The position numbers and the translations under genes are program-made. Positions 41,401 through 56,265 of a stretch of DNA of 64,000 bases are shown here, piece after piece (the first letter of the stretch is position 1; each line of letters begins with the position of its first letter). This DNA comes from Prorocentrum cordatum. Lineage: Eukaryota > Sar > Dinophyceae > Prorocentrales > Prorocentraceae. The DNA is taken from contig CAUYUJ010014196.1 in NCBI GenBank assembly GCA_963575745.1, positions 28,501-92,500 on the forward strand, given 5' to 3'. The notes under the pieces were generated by a model. It was not told the origin of the DNA. It searched no databases and saw nothing but the letters and a program-made list of their open reading frames with translations.

Positions 41401-43146
41401 GGTTGCAACACATAGATTGCACAACATATTGGACCACACACCTTGCACAAAATGCTCTGCTCCACACCGATTGGTTCACATAGGTTGCGTCACAACGACT
41501 GCACCACATAGAGTGCACAACATTGGTTGTACGCCGTATACCGCACAACATGGATTGCACAACACAGATTGCACCACATGGATGGGTCTACAGATATGAC
41601 ACAACAGCATCTTGTACCTCATAGGTCGCACCACTCTCACTGCACAACATCGATTATCCCTTTTTTCTTTTTCTTTTTTGTTTTGTTTTTTTTTTAAGAG
41701 AAAAAAGACTCTACCCTCCCCCCCCGGCGTGATCCGCCCCCCTTTCGGGTATGTCGATCATATATCATTCTGGCCACTCGTCCATCCTAACTATGAGTTT
41801 GCACTATCCCAGGGGGGCCGGGATCGCTACCCCTGAGGTTCCCTTTTAAAAAACACTACGCGGGGACATGTTTTGTCCTAACATACGACTTTTTCACGAA
41901 TCCCTTGACAAAAATTGGACGAAGTGCACACGCGCGCGTCGTCGCACGTGCATGCCGAAATCCTTCAAAAAACCTTTGGTGTCGGAAGGATTTCGCAATC
42001 GAGTTTCCAAACAACATACAAGAACAAAGGGTTTCGCAACACTGATTTGAAAAAAAAACTTACGCGCGAGCTCTTGCGAAATCTTAAGATCGGTTTTTCA
42101 ATATTTTCACAACGTGCTACCAAACGGGCTTCGCGCGAGCATGTCGAAATCTGTCGAACGCCCTTGCGCGTGTGCCGTTGCGAGAATCCTCTGCAAAAAA
42201 CGGGACGCACTGCAGACGCGCACGTCGTCGCGCGCGTACGCCGAAATCCTTCAAAACCCGTCGGTTTCGGAAGGATTTCAAAATCGTGTGTCCAAAAAAC
42301 CTACAAAAACTCAAGGTTGCGCAACACTGATTTTCAACAAAAGCGTGCGCGCGCGCTCTTGCGTCGTCGTCGTCGTCGTCGCCGTCCTCCCTCCTCCCGC
42401 GTCGTCTTCGTCGTCGCCTACTTCGTCCTCTGTCTTTCCCCGTGTTCGTCGTCGTCTTCTTTGGCGTCGTGGTCGTTTCCGTCGTCGTTGTCGCCGTGGT
42501 GGTCCTTCCTCCTCCTCCCTCGTCGTCGTCGTCGTGCGTCGTCGGCGTCTCGTCGTCGTCGTCCCTCCTATTTCGTCGCCGTCGTCGTCGTCGTCGTTGT
42601 CGTCTTCGTCGTCTTCCCTCCTCCCTCGTCGTTGTCGTCGTCGGCGTCGCCGTCCTCGCCTCCTCCGTCGTTCGCGTCGTTCGCGTTCGTCGCCGTTCGC
42701 GTTCGTCGTCCTCGCCTCCTCCTTCTTCGTCGTTCGCGTCGTCGCCGTCCTCCCTCCTCCCTCGTCGTTGTCGTCGTTGTCGTCGTTGTCGCCGTCGTCG
42801 TCCTCCCTCCTCCCTCGTCGTCGCCTTCGTTGGCGACGTCGTCGTCGTCTTCGTCGTCGTCGTCGTCGGCGTCGTCGTCGTCTTCGTCGTCGTCGTCGGC
42901 GTCGTCGTCGCCGCCGTCGTCGTCGTCGTCGTCGGCCTTCTTGCTTCTCCGGCCTTCTTGGGGCGCGTCGAACGCCCAGCACTCATCGCAATCGCTTCCG
43001 CATGGGTTTTGCAAGCCAAGTTGCGGGCGGGTGGGTGGGATGATTGCGCGAGCAGTGGAGTTGACAACTTCAAGTTCGGCAAGTGAATTGCACACCATAG
43101 ATTGCACCACGTGGATTGTTCCACATCGACTGCACAACATATATGG
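38481..43146. repeat. three diverged copies of a ~1.4-1.6-kb tandem unit
   Basis: Units run roughly 38500-39540, 39541-41105 and 41665-43085. Each starts with CTCTACCCC or a C-run and TTCGGGTATGT-like sequence, then ACACGCGCGCGTCGTCGCGC and GCCGAAATCCTTCAAAA blocks. In units 2 and 3 a (GTC)n tract follows (40226-40990, 42361-42945). Each ends with TTTTGCANACCAAG, TTGCGGGTGGGTGG and GATTGCGCGAGCAGTGGA. Unit 1 is the most diverged and lacks the long (GTC)n. No protein domain is visible. Confidence 0.8.
41112..41662. repeat. ~15-bp minisatellite (ATTGCACAACATAG)
   Basis: Degenerate tandem ATTGCACAACATAG / ATTGCACCACATAG units, about 35 copies. Shorter stretches of it occur at 38488-38525 and 43084-43142, in the gaps between the large tandem units. 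Confidence 0.85.
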
Positions 43147-43546
43147 CTAGAGGCACACTGCTAGGGGTCCACGCTGGCTGGCATTAGTCAGGAGGAATAA
43201 GGATGGAGGATGAGGAATGAGGAGGGGGGAGGACAGGAGGAAAAGGGGAAGGCGAGAGGATGAGGAGAGAAGAACATGAGAAGGAGAAGGAAAAGGGGGA
43301 TGGAGGATCGAGGTTTTAGGGCGTTTCTGGCAACTGTGTCTATGGAGACCTCCAGAGACCTCCAAGGATCATTCGCGCTTGCTTGCCTTTCTGCTTATTC
43401 TAGGCCTCTGGGGGTCCCGCTCGGCTAATTCCTGGACGCCATGCTAGTCCTCTCTCCACTCCTCTTTCTCCTCCAGCTTGCGGCTGGGTGCCGTGCGTTC
43501 AGGCGGCTGCTCACGTTACTTAACAACAAGCAGCTTCCGCATCACT
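43147..43546. other. unassigned purine-rich stretch
   Basis: GGA/GAGA-rich to about 43310, then mixed sequence. No gene recognised. Confidence 0.35.
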
Positions 43547-43690
43547 TCCCGTCCCTCTGTCTCCTCCGAATCTAAATTTCATTCTGACGCCGGCCCCAGG
43601 GGCTTCGACCACCTCCCTGTTGCCAGCTTCCCGTGCTGAATCGTTTCCTGACGGTCCCAAGGCAAGGAAACAACCTTCAGAGGCCGAACG
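43547..43690 (+). mobile_element. element G, copy 1 (diverged)
   Basis: Contains TTCATTCTGACGCCGG, GAATCGTTTCCTGACGGTCCC and CAGAGGCCGAACGCCAA, matching the order seen at 57.5 and 60.8 kb. Confidence 0.5.
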
Positions 43691-44398
43691 CCAAGAACGG
43701 GCCGCCGCGACTTGTGCACCGACATGGAGAGGTCTCACTGTCGGGTCATGACTCGGGTCTCCAGCGGCTTGGGCACCTCGAGCCCCTGCTTGCCCCTCGT
43801 AGGATTGTGAATATGGTGGGGGCATTGGATAAGTAGCCATTGGATAGGAAAACTATGGCCTGGAGGCCAGTGGAACTCAAGTCGTGGGTTGGCAATGCGT
43901 ATCACCGCTGCACTCATCAGATAAGGAATCCTCCAGGGTCTGCAGCCTCCTGTTGGCGGCGAGCGCGGGGTGGAAGCGAGAAAGGGCGGGCCTTCTCCGA
44001 AGGCTCGGAAGTCCCCTGGCCTTCTGCCAACTTTCTGAGCCTTCCCCGAAGACGCAGAACACCTCTCAGAAGGCGCGAGGGCTTCTGAGAAGCCCCGCCG
44101 CCTTCTGAGAAGGGGCGTCGGCGCCGCTGGCACCCCCGAGTGGCCCCGAGAGGGCCCCGAGACGCCCCGAAGAGGCCCTCAAGGCCCCCCGGCGTAGCCC
44201 TCATTGGACCCCGAGATAGGAGGAGAGGAGAAGAGGAAAGGAGGAGGACGACGACGACGACGACGAACACCAAGAGGCAGACACCCCGACACGAAGACAA
44301 CCCCCTCGCTCGCCGCCGATCCTGGGCACGTTGCTTCACACCACGCCCCGACCGCGGCGAACAACGACAACATCCGGCTGTGCCCACACACGGGTCCA
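43691..44398. other. unassigned stretch with CTTCTGAGAAGG repeats
   Basis: 43940-44120 has several GAAGGC/CTTCTGAGAAGG motifs and resembles 16900-17150. 44235-44265 is (GAC)n. No gene accepted. Confidence 0.4.
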
Positions 44399-44526
44399 GC
44401 CATCGCTCGGACGTCCATTCCCTGTGTTTTTTTCTCGGTTTCGTACGTGGTTTTTTCGCCAAATCATCAAGGATGCTCCTCGAGGGCCCTCGCCGAGGAA
44501 AAAAAACACACGTCCGAGCGATGCCA
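44399..44526 (+). mobile_element. element B, copy 3
   Basis: CCATCGCTCGGACGTCCATT at the left, CACGTCCGAGCGATGCC at the right. The flanks carry a longer direct repeat, CATCCGGCTGTGCCCA, at about 44371 and 44529. Confidence 0.8.
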
Positions 44527-44700
44527 AGCGATAGCATCCGGCTGTGCCCAGACATGGGTCTGGGCCAGAGCTTCGGGGCGGAGCCAGCCGCGGCGGTGAG
44601 AGCGCGCTCCAGGGCGCCCCCCCCAAAAGGGCGAGCAGCGCCCGAAAGCCTCGCCCCTGGAAGTTGGCTGCTCGACTTCGAGGGCTTCTCCTGCCGATTT

Positions 44701-44840
44701 CCCTCCTCCTCCTCCTCCTCCTCCTCCTAATCCTTCTTATCTTCGTCCTAATCCTTCTAATCCTCCACCTCCGCCTCCTCCCCCTCCTCCTCCTCCTCCT
44801 CCTCCTCCTCCTCCTCCTCCTCCTCCTCCTCCTCCTCGTG
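44701..44840 (+). repeat. (CTC)n microsatellite
   Basis: CTC triplets with CTTATC/AATCC interruptions, just past the stop codon of the minus-strand gene at 44845. Confidence 0.9.
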
Positions 44841-44844
44841 GCCC

Positions 44845-45346
44845 TTACTGGTTGGCGGCCCTCTGCGGGTCCTCCTCCGCGAGGGAGCAGGCCACGGGCG
44901 CCAGTGCGCTCCCCCCCGTCAGGGCGGCGCCGAAGCTGTCTCTGGAGAAGTCTTTTGGGCTCCTCGGCAGAAGGGGGAGGAGGAGGAGGAGGAGGAGGAG
45001 GAGGAGGAGGAGGAGGAGGAGGAGGATGAGGAGGAGGAGGAGGAGCCCGGCTGGCCTCCACGGGCCCCTCGAGCAGTCCTGGGCGGTCCCAACACCCTGG
45101 CAATGCCTGCACCGGCATCCCGCCCCCTAATATTGGGGCGATCATGCCGCACCGAACTGCTCGGGGTGCCTCTTCAGGCCTGCCGGGACTGCCTGACGGG
45201 GCTGTTTGTGCTCACCCCGCAGCCTTGCCAATGGCCCGGCGAAGCGCAGCTGCATCCAAGAGGCGGCCAGAGGCACCCAACATCAGGAAAAGCGGACCTG
45301 GCGCTCGTGGGCCACTCGGGGGCGCGCACGGGTGTCCGTTGGGGAC
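44845..45346 (-). CDS. hypothetical protein, last two exons
   Basis: Exon 45346-45216 encodes VPNGHPCAPPSGPRAPG, then LFLMLGASGRLLDAAALRRA and IGKAA; exon 44962-44845 encodes SPKDFSRDSFGAALTGG through EEDPQRAANQ and stops with TAA. The first exon ends with two spare bases and the second starts with one, so the join reads AAGSPKDF in frame. Acceptor CTTCAG|GTCCCC, donor GCGGG|GTGAGC, second acceptor TGCCGAG. The intron 45215-44963 (253 bp) has a (TCC)n tract just before its acceptor. Third positions in the second exon are almost all G/C. The family is not recognised. N-terminal exons would lie beyond the (GTA)n block. Confidence 0.55.
44976..45048 (+). repeat. (GGA)n in an intron, (TCC)n in the sense direction
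   Basis: Lies just upstream (in the minus-strand sense) of the acceptor at 44963 and could serve as the polypyrimidine tract. Confidence 0.8.
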
Positions 45347-45388
45347 CTGAAGAGGCATCGGAGGAGCGAGAACGGCGTAAGTATTAAC

Positions 45389-45500
45389 TTTCGGATGTCT
45401 GCGCGGATGTCTTGGATCAGCGCTGGGTCCCCTCCCTTGCGCACGGAGCGCGTGAGAGGGGCCCACCACCGATCCAGGAAATCCGAGCGGACCTTCGAAA
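45389..45500 (+). mobile_element. element C, copy 3
   Basis: Left TTTCGGATGTCTGCGCGGAT, right (reverse complement) TTTCGAAGGTCCGCTCGGAT; inverted arms of about 32 bp. It lies in the intron just upstream of the exon at 45346. Confidence 0.7.
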
Positions 45501-45555
45501 GTCTTTTTTTGTGTGTAAATGCTCGGATTCTGTATTTGTAATCATATTATTGATA

Positions 45556-48980
<3,425 letters not shown>

Positions 48981-48999
48981 GTCGCCGTTATCTCATATG

Positions 49000-49670
49000 T
49001 ATTACTATCAGTCCCCATGTCCAACGGATGGGGTTCTTGTTATTACTCCGACTCCCCGAGGACACCTCTACCTTCTCATGGTATGTTATGTGGTTTTATG
49101 ATATGTCATGTTACTCCCCATATCCAAAGAATGGCGCTCTTGTGATTCCCCACACTCAGAGGATGGGGGCTCTTGTTCCAAAGGATGGTGCTCTTGTTAT
49201 TACTCCGACCGCGCCGATTCCTTCTCCTTCTCCTTCCTCCTCCTCGTGCTATGTTATGGAACCGTTTGTCAAGTGATGTTATGTGAGGGTATGATACTTA
49301 TGGTAGGTAATGCTATGCTGTGGTATATGAAGATATTTTGTGCTACGGTATAATATGTTCTGGTATGGTATGGTATGTTCTGGTATGTGTTGTTCCCAAT
49401 ATCCCAAGGAGTGGGTTCTTGTTGTTACTCCGACCGCGCCAGCTCCCATCATGCACCCCTCCCTCCTCCTCATCAGATTATGTCATGATGTGTTATGGTA
49501 TGTTGCGCTGTGTAATAATAGGTTATAGTATGTTATAGTATGTGATGCTGTGTTACGACGTGGTATGTTATGTTACGACGTGCTACGTTATGCCATGTTC
49601 TGCGATGGTATACACTGGTGTACCATGACATGCTGCGTTAAATTATGGTATGGCATGCATGTTATGGTGA
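49000..49670. repeat. TATGTTATGG low-complexity DNA with a repeated Pu/Py module
   Basis: Repeats of TATGTTATG and GGTATGT are broken by a module TTATTACTCCGACCGCGCC followed by CCTCCTCCTC. The module is at about 49194, 49424, 50255 and 51805. Confidence 0.7.
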
Positions 49671-49671
49671 T

Positions 49672-49714
49672 GCGGGTGATGATGATGCTGATGATGAAGA
49701 TGATGCCGATGATT

Positions 49715-49746
<32 letters not shown>

Positions 49747-49770
49747 GATGAAGATGAAGATGAAGATGAA

Positions 49771-49846
<76 letters not shown>

Positions 49847-49853
49847 GCGATGA
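49672..49853 (+). repeat. (GAT)n microsatellite
   Basis: Precedes the first block of the 155-bp satellite. A second GAT tract (50508-50635) precedes the next block, and the third block starts after GATAATGATGAG at 54805. Confidence 0.9.
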
Positions 49854-49855
49854 CA

Positions 49856-50260
49856 GAGCAACTTCTGAGGATGTCTCGAGCGAGGCGCGGGTTCAAGCAC
49901 CCCCAAGGAGGAGCCGCCCGGGGGTATCTCACTCCTCAGATCGCGCCCAAATGGCCGGGACGTCTCGAGCGGTTTGCCTGTTTGCATGCGCAAGATCCTC
50001 CGCTCGCGGAGCAGCTTTGCAGGATGTCTCGAGCGAGACGCTGGCGCTCGCATCCTCAAGGGAAGGGGGTCCGCCAGGGGGTATCTCACTCCTCCGTTCG
50101 CGCCAGAATCGCGGGGATGTCTCGAGCGGTTTGTCTGTTGGCATGCGCAACACCCTGCGCTTCCGGAGCAACTTTGGAGGATGTCTCGAGCGAGACGCTG
50201 GTTCTCGCACAACTGGTGGCCCAGATTGAGAGGATGCCTCGAGCGGTTTGCTTACTACTC
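49856..50260 (+). repeat. ~155-bp satellite, block 1
   Basis: AGGATGTCTCGAGCGAG recurs at 49868, 50021 and 50178. Each unit also has GTATCTCACTCCTCCGTTCG, TCTCGAGCGGTTTGCCTG and TTTGCATGCGCA. CTCGAG palindromes are frequent. Confidence 0.85.
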
Positions 50261-50635
50261 CGACCGCGCCGAGGCGGCCCACTCACCTGCCTCCTCCTCC
50301 TCCTCCTCCTCCTCCTCCTCTTCCGCACCCAGAGTTGCACACTCAGATGTTATGTTATGTTATGGTATGTCATGTTATGTCATGTCATGTTGTAATATGT
50401 TACGCTATGATCTTCAATGTTATGTTATGTTCTGTTATGTCATGCGATGCTCTGATACGTGATGCTATTTTGTAATGTGATATGCTACGTTATGTTATGA
50501 TGATTGTGATGCTGCTGCTGCTGATGATAGGGGTAGTGATATGATGATGATGTTGATGATGATGACGATGATGATGCTGATTATGATGATGATGCTGATG
50601 CTGATGATGATGATGCTGATGGCTGATGATGGCGG

Positions 50636-51810
50636 AGCACATTCTGAGGATGTCTCGAGCGAGGCGCGGGTTTAAGCACACCCAAGAGAACCGCCAGGAG
50701 GTATCTCACTCCTCCGTTCGCGCCCAAATGGCGGGGATGTCTCAAACGGTTTGCCTATTTGTGGTCTCAACATCCTCCGTTTTCGGAACAGATGTTGAGG
50801 ATGTCTCGAGCGAGGCGCTTTTTGTTCGCCCGCAAGGGGGGGCCAAATTTTGAGGATGCCTCGATCGGTTTGCCTGTTTTGGTTGCCAGACTCGTGGGCA
50901 AAGATCCTCCCCAGGATGCCACGGGAGGCTCCAGCGGGCCCCAGGAAACCCCAGGATGCTGCAGGAGGTCCCAGGAGGCATCAGGAGGCCACAAGAAGGC
51001 TCAAGAGGCCACAGGATGCCCCAGGAGGCTCCAGGAGGCCCCAGGAAGCTCCAGGAGGCCTCAGGAGGCTCCAGGAGGCTCCAGGAGGCCAACAGGAGGC
51101 CCCATGAGGCAACAGGAAGCGCCATGAGGCACCAGGAGGCTCCGGAAGGCACCAGGAGGCCCCAAGAGGCCTCAGCAGGAGGGAGCCTCAGAAGGCCACA
51201 GGAGTGGCTTCTATCCCATGTGCTTTACGTATGCTCCTATAGATCGGGCCTCCCCTGAAGCACGAATCCTTGGTGTTTCACTTATGTTTCTATAGATTGT
51301 CCTTCTCCTGTGTATGCAGTCCTAAACGTTTTACGTATGCTACTGTAGATTGGTCCCTCCCTGGGGATCGAGTCCTTGGTGTTTTACGTGGGTTCCATGG
51401 ATTGCCCTTCTCCTGTGGCTTCACTCCGCAGTGATTTATCTACGTCTGTTCCTCCCCAGGGGGCCCCAGGAGGCTCCAGGAGGCCCCAAGAGGCCATACG
51501 AGGCCCCAGGAAGCATCCGGAGGCCACAGGAAGCCCCAAGAGGCCCCAGGAGGCCCCAAGAGGCCCCAGGAGGCCCCAAGAGGCTCCAGGAGGCCCCAGG
51601 AAGCAGCAGGAGGTTTCAGGATGCCCCAGAAGCCCCCCTGCTTATACTGAGACTCATTCATACTCCCACTCCTTTACAATTAGATTCACTCCCAGACCGT
51701 CAGTACTCAAGCCTGTTTATATTCAAAAACTCTTGCGCCTAGACACTCGCGGCAGACATGTCCATGCTAATAGATGCGCGTATGGGGACCTCCACGCAGT
51801 GAGTAACTAT
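50636..51810 (+). repeat. composite direct repeat, left copy
   Basis: Order: 155-bp satellite units, GGTTTGCCTGTTT and GGTTGCCAGACTCGTGGGCA, a CCAGGAGGCN decamer array (about 50925-51190), ~62-bp units containing TTTACGTATGCT and ATAGATTGG, a second decamer array (51462-51640), then GACTCATTCATACTCC to CATGCTAATAGATGCGC. The same order recurs at 54822-56065. Confidence 0.85.
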
Positions 51811-52175
51811 TACTCCGATCGCGCCGACTCTCATCACACACCCCTTCCGCCTCCTCCTCGTCGGCTATTCGTGTTATGTCATGGTATGTTTTGTTAGGTG
51901 TGCTAGATTAGTGCATGTTAACATGGCTAGATTATTGTAAGGCATGGTTATGGTAAGGTGTGCCAAATCATTGTCGGCATGTGATTATTGTATGCTACCA
52001 TGTCGATTATGGTAAGGTGTGCTAGATTATTGTATGGCATGTGATGTTATGTAGTGCGACGGCATAGTATGCTATGTTATGTTACGTCATGACATGTGAT
52101 GTTGTTGTTAAGGTGCGCGATGAAATGCAATGTTATGGTATGTCGTGGTATGTTACGATTGCAACGCCATGTTAC

Positions 52176-52385
52176 GTGTTGATGATGCTGGTGATGATGG
52201 TGATAATGCGAATGCTAGTACTACTGACGATGATGATCATGGCAATGCGACAAGTAATAATGATGATACACACAATAATGATGACACGACTGATACTATT
52301 GATGATGATGATGATGCTGCTGATACTGATGATCACGATGATGATGACGATGACGATGACGATGACGATGCTGATGATGATTTTC
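52176..52385 (+). repeat. (GAT)n / (GAC)n low-complexity tract
   Basis: GATGATGAC-type DNA between TATGTTATG-rich sequence and the 3' end of the minus-strand open frame. Confidence 0.7.
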
Positions 52386-52555
52386 CTCGACGTCAGGACC
52401 AACATCTGATTGTAATATGTGGAATACAGTGGGTCCATACTTCATGATCCGTCGCAGAGAGCCAACTGTCTCGCACTGCCCCGCGTGGGCCACGCTGCCA
52501 GGGTGCTGCGCAGAGGGGCTTCCTGCGCTGCGCGTGCCAAGCAACGTCTCGGATG

Positions 52556-54676
52556 CTAGCTGAACAGGTATTCGGCCGCTTCATCCTCGGCGATTAAATC
52601 GAACTCAGGTGGGGCCTCCACCTCACGTAGCTCCTCTGCTTGTGCAGGCACGGCAGTGGGGAGAGGTGGAGGCACGTCGGAGGCGGGAGGGTACGTGACC
52701 GTGACCGTGCTGCTGCTAGCAGGGAGGGCTTCGCCTCGGACAAAAATAACACGGCGCTGGATTGTGTCCTCTCCGCGTGTGCTTGCATTGTGCCATGCAG
52801 GCGCGCTCTGGCAAAGGAGCGGGTTCACTACTCGGGCGTCTTCGTCCTGTGGTCTACCTCCTCCTCGAACCAGTCCGCGTGTCCCTCGGCCACGCCCCTG
52901 TGGTGGACCGCCTGGCCCTCGGCCGCGAGAGCGCGGTTGATCAGGTCTCGGCCCTCCCACGTGGGCGCGCCGATCACCAGCTTCGTCTTGGTGTCGTCGT
53001 GGCACTTCTCCAGACGCACAATGGAGATGACGTCGAGGAGATCTTCCTTGCTGATCTCCGCCTCCGCCTCGATATCCTCGGGGTCCGCTCGGAGCAGGTA
53101 GTTCCGAATGGCTTTCTTCATAATGCCGCCCACGTCGCACTTGTGCAGTCCTTCCAAGGCCGCCAGCGCGAGGGCAGGAGCTGGCGGCCCTATCTCCTGC
53201 ATGCGTTTCTTGTCCTCTAGGGTGCCGCTCTTTTTGAGGGAGTCCAGGGTGTGCTTGTAGCCCTCGAGCTCCTGCGTGATGGCTGTGGTCACTGGGTGAT
53301 CGTTGCTCATCGTGTATATGTCCGTGCTGATGCTGTGCTTCAGCCTGGTCTCGTGCTTCGTCTGGAGCGGCAGCTTCTTGTCCTCGCCGATGTCTCCACC
53401 GTCCACCTTGTTGGGCGTTCGTGGCGATCGGGACCGCCTCTGCGACGGAAGCGGCGGGCCTGGCAGACGTGAGGCCTTTGTCGCCTTCTGGCCTGGCGCG
53501 GCGCTGGAGGCGGTGCCAGAGCCCTTCGAACCCAGGGAGGAGTCCAGAGGGAGTCGCCACGGCGCTCTCGGCTTGGGCGTCATCGCCTGGTCCATGGGGA
53601 AGTGCAGGAAGAGTAGGCGTAGAGGAGACAATAGCCACTCGTATTGGCCGCGTAGATGTTGCATCTGCTGCTGCTGGGCGCTGTGCCTCTCGTAGCCGTC
53701 GAAGTGGTCGGCGTCTGGGTCTGCTGCGAGGGCCGCTGCCCACGATGCGTTCCACCGGCTGACGAATGGCAGCGCGTACCGCAGGGGTGTCCTCTATGGC
53801 AGGCGATGGGCGGCAGCTGGATGGCGCGGGGCGCGGCGGGGGAGCACTCGGAGTGGCCGAGCGCGCGGTAAGCCTTCTGACGACAGGCTTGAGCATGGAA
53901 CCCGATGGCGACGGTGGGACATGCCCCAGGACGTGAGCTCGAAGTTTTCGCTGATCATGATATTCCTGTTGGCGTGCATGATCCAGAGCGTAGTCCCGTA
54001 GAGGGCATGTAGTACATGTGGCTGGTATCCAGGGAAATACCTGATGAGTAAGTTCTGGAATGCATCTGCCTGCGTGCCATGCTCGTCGTAAGTGTCTAAC
54101 TGCATGGTCTTGATTTGGATACGTAGTTTGGCACACAATACATTTGTTGTCGATCTGTAGGGTAGTCAATACCGCTGGCATACCGTGTCCTAGGCTCTTA
54201 GCTTTAGTTTGGCGTGTGACGAACTGTTTGAGCGTCCCGAACCGTTTCTGGCATGATTCGATGTTGCACACGAAGGGGCGGTTCGTCTTGTCGTCAGTGT
54301 CCGTCTCGTCGTATGTTGCCGCCGAGGGGAGAGAGGAGGTGATCACGCTGGCCTCGGGGGGAGCCCACTGAGTCGTCCAGTAAGAAGCCCTGAGAGCCCG
54401 AACGTCACAGTTTAAGAAGGCCTCTCGAACCCACTCGTCATCCCACAGGTTTTTTACAACTCGAGGCTGCCACGCTTCCTGAAAGCTTTCGCCGATCGTG
54501 TGGGACGACAGGCACAGCAGATCGTCCGCGAGCTGTGTGGCCCACGGGTGCACGTTCGGGTCTGCGGAGATCTCACCCTGCGAATTGAGGGTTCCAGCGC
54601 TGACGGGGCGGTTGCTTATGGCCGCCTGCTGCTCGAACTTGCATATTCCAAAAAAAAGAAGCGAGAAAGTGGCCAT
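52556..54676 (-). pseudogene. hypothetical zinc-finger-like protein with two frameshifts
   Basis: I do not recognise the protein; it could be the C-terminal part of a retroelement polyprotein or a domesticated derivative. The first frame (from 54676) has two Cys/His clusters: C137, C142 and H164, then C179, C182, H191, H195 and H201. It runs to about residue 340. Around 53665-53560 the sensible reading moves to another frame, with PMDQAMTPKPRAPWRLPLD, then VTTAITQELEGYKHTLDSL, AISKEDLLDVISIVRLEKC-like helical sequence and LVIGAPTWEGRDLINRALA. It ends at 52828, after which the first frame again looks coding (AEELREVEAPPEFDLI). That pattern suggests two compensating indels, or a programmed or assembly shift. 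It is framed by two direct 1.2-kb repeats. Confidence 0.55.
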
Positions 54677-54821
54677 GATGCGTGTGCGATCGGATTGTGC
54701 TCTGCCACCAGCTTAGCCTGCGCACGAGTAGCTCGATGGCAGTCGGTGCAACTTGCCATTCAATAAACACTTGGTGGGTAGACATCGACCGATGATTGTT
54801 GTGATAATGATGAGCGCAGCG

Positions 54822-56065
54822 AATTCTGAGGATGTCTCAAGCGAGGCGCGGGTTTAAGCACACCCAAGGGGGGGCACCAAGAGGTATCTCGCTCCTCCGT
54901 TCGGCCAAAATGACCGGGATGCCTCGAGCGGTTTGCCTGTTTGCATGCGCAGAATCCTTTGCTTTCGGAGCAGATTTGGAGGATGTCTCGAGCGAGGCGC
55001 TGATTGTCGCACCCCAGGCGGGAACCTCCAGGGGGTATCTCACTCCTCCGTTCGCGCCAAAATGGCGGAGACGCCTCGAGCGGTTTGCCTGTTTGCATGC
55101 GCAGAATCCTCCGCTGTCGGAGCAGATTTGGAGGATGCATTGAGCGAGGCGCTGATTTTTGCCCCCCAGGCCAGATTTTGAGGATGCCTCGATCGGTTTG
55201 CCTGTTTCGGTTGCCAGACTCGTGGGCACAGATCCTCCTGAGGATGCCACAGGAGGCTCCAGCAGGCTCGAGGAGGCCCCAAAAGGGGTCCTGGGAGGCA
55301 TCAGGAGGCCACAGGAGGGCTCAAGAGGCCACAGGATGCCCCAGGAGGCTCCAGGAGGCCCCAGGAAGCTCCAGGAGGCCTCAGGAGGTTCCAGGATGTT
55401 CGAGGAGGCCACAGGAAACAACAAGAGGCCCCAGGAGGCTCCAGAAGGCACCAGGAGGCCCCGAGAGGCCCCAGGAGCAGGAGGCCTCAGAAGGCCACAG
55501 AAGTGGCTTCAATCCCATGTGCTTTACGTATGCTCCTATAGATTGGGCCTCCCCTGAAGTACGAATCCTTGGTGTTTTACCTACGTTTCTATAGATAGTC
55601 CTTCTCCTGTGTATGCACGAAGTGTTTTACGTATGCTACTGTAGATTGGTCATCCCCTGGGGAACGAGTCCTTGGTGTTTTACGTGCGTTCCCATAGATT
55701 GCCCTTCTCCTGTGGCTCCACTCCGTAGTGTTTTATGTACGTCTGTTCCTATAGATTGGGCCACTCCTGGGGCGCGAATCCTCCCCAGGACGCCCCAGGA
55801 TGCCCCATGAGGCTCCAGGAGGCCCCAGGAGGCCACACGGGGCCCCAGGAGGCTCCAGGAAGCCCCAGGAGGTTCCAGGAGGTCCCAGAAGACCCCAGGC
55901 TCATGCGCAGAGACGCGCTCGTACCACTGAGACTCATGCACACTCCAACTCGTTCACAGTTAGGTTCACTCCCAGACTGTCAGTACTCAAGCCCGTCAAG
56001 TGTCAGTTAGACGCTCACAGCGGACAGGTCCATGCTAATAGATGCACATCTGTGGAGCTCCACGC
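54822..56065 (+). repeat. composite direct repeat, right copy
   Basis: Same module order and orientation as 50636-51810, with one extra 155-bp satellite unit. Decamer arrays at about 55248-55500 and 55785-55905. Confidence 0.85.
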
Positions 56066-56265
56066 AATGAATCATGCTATTAATTATGTTTGTTATCATT
56101 CGTCGTATTATTACGATTATGTCTCCTTCGGTTTGGGGGCCCTGCAAGGGAATTTAAAATGAGAGATCAGGGTGCAGGACAGAGAACTATGCACATGCAC
56201 CGAACCTGGCATGGCCAGCGCCGGTGAATGTGCATATCGTTCATTTCTAATCGAGCTCATTTCTA

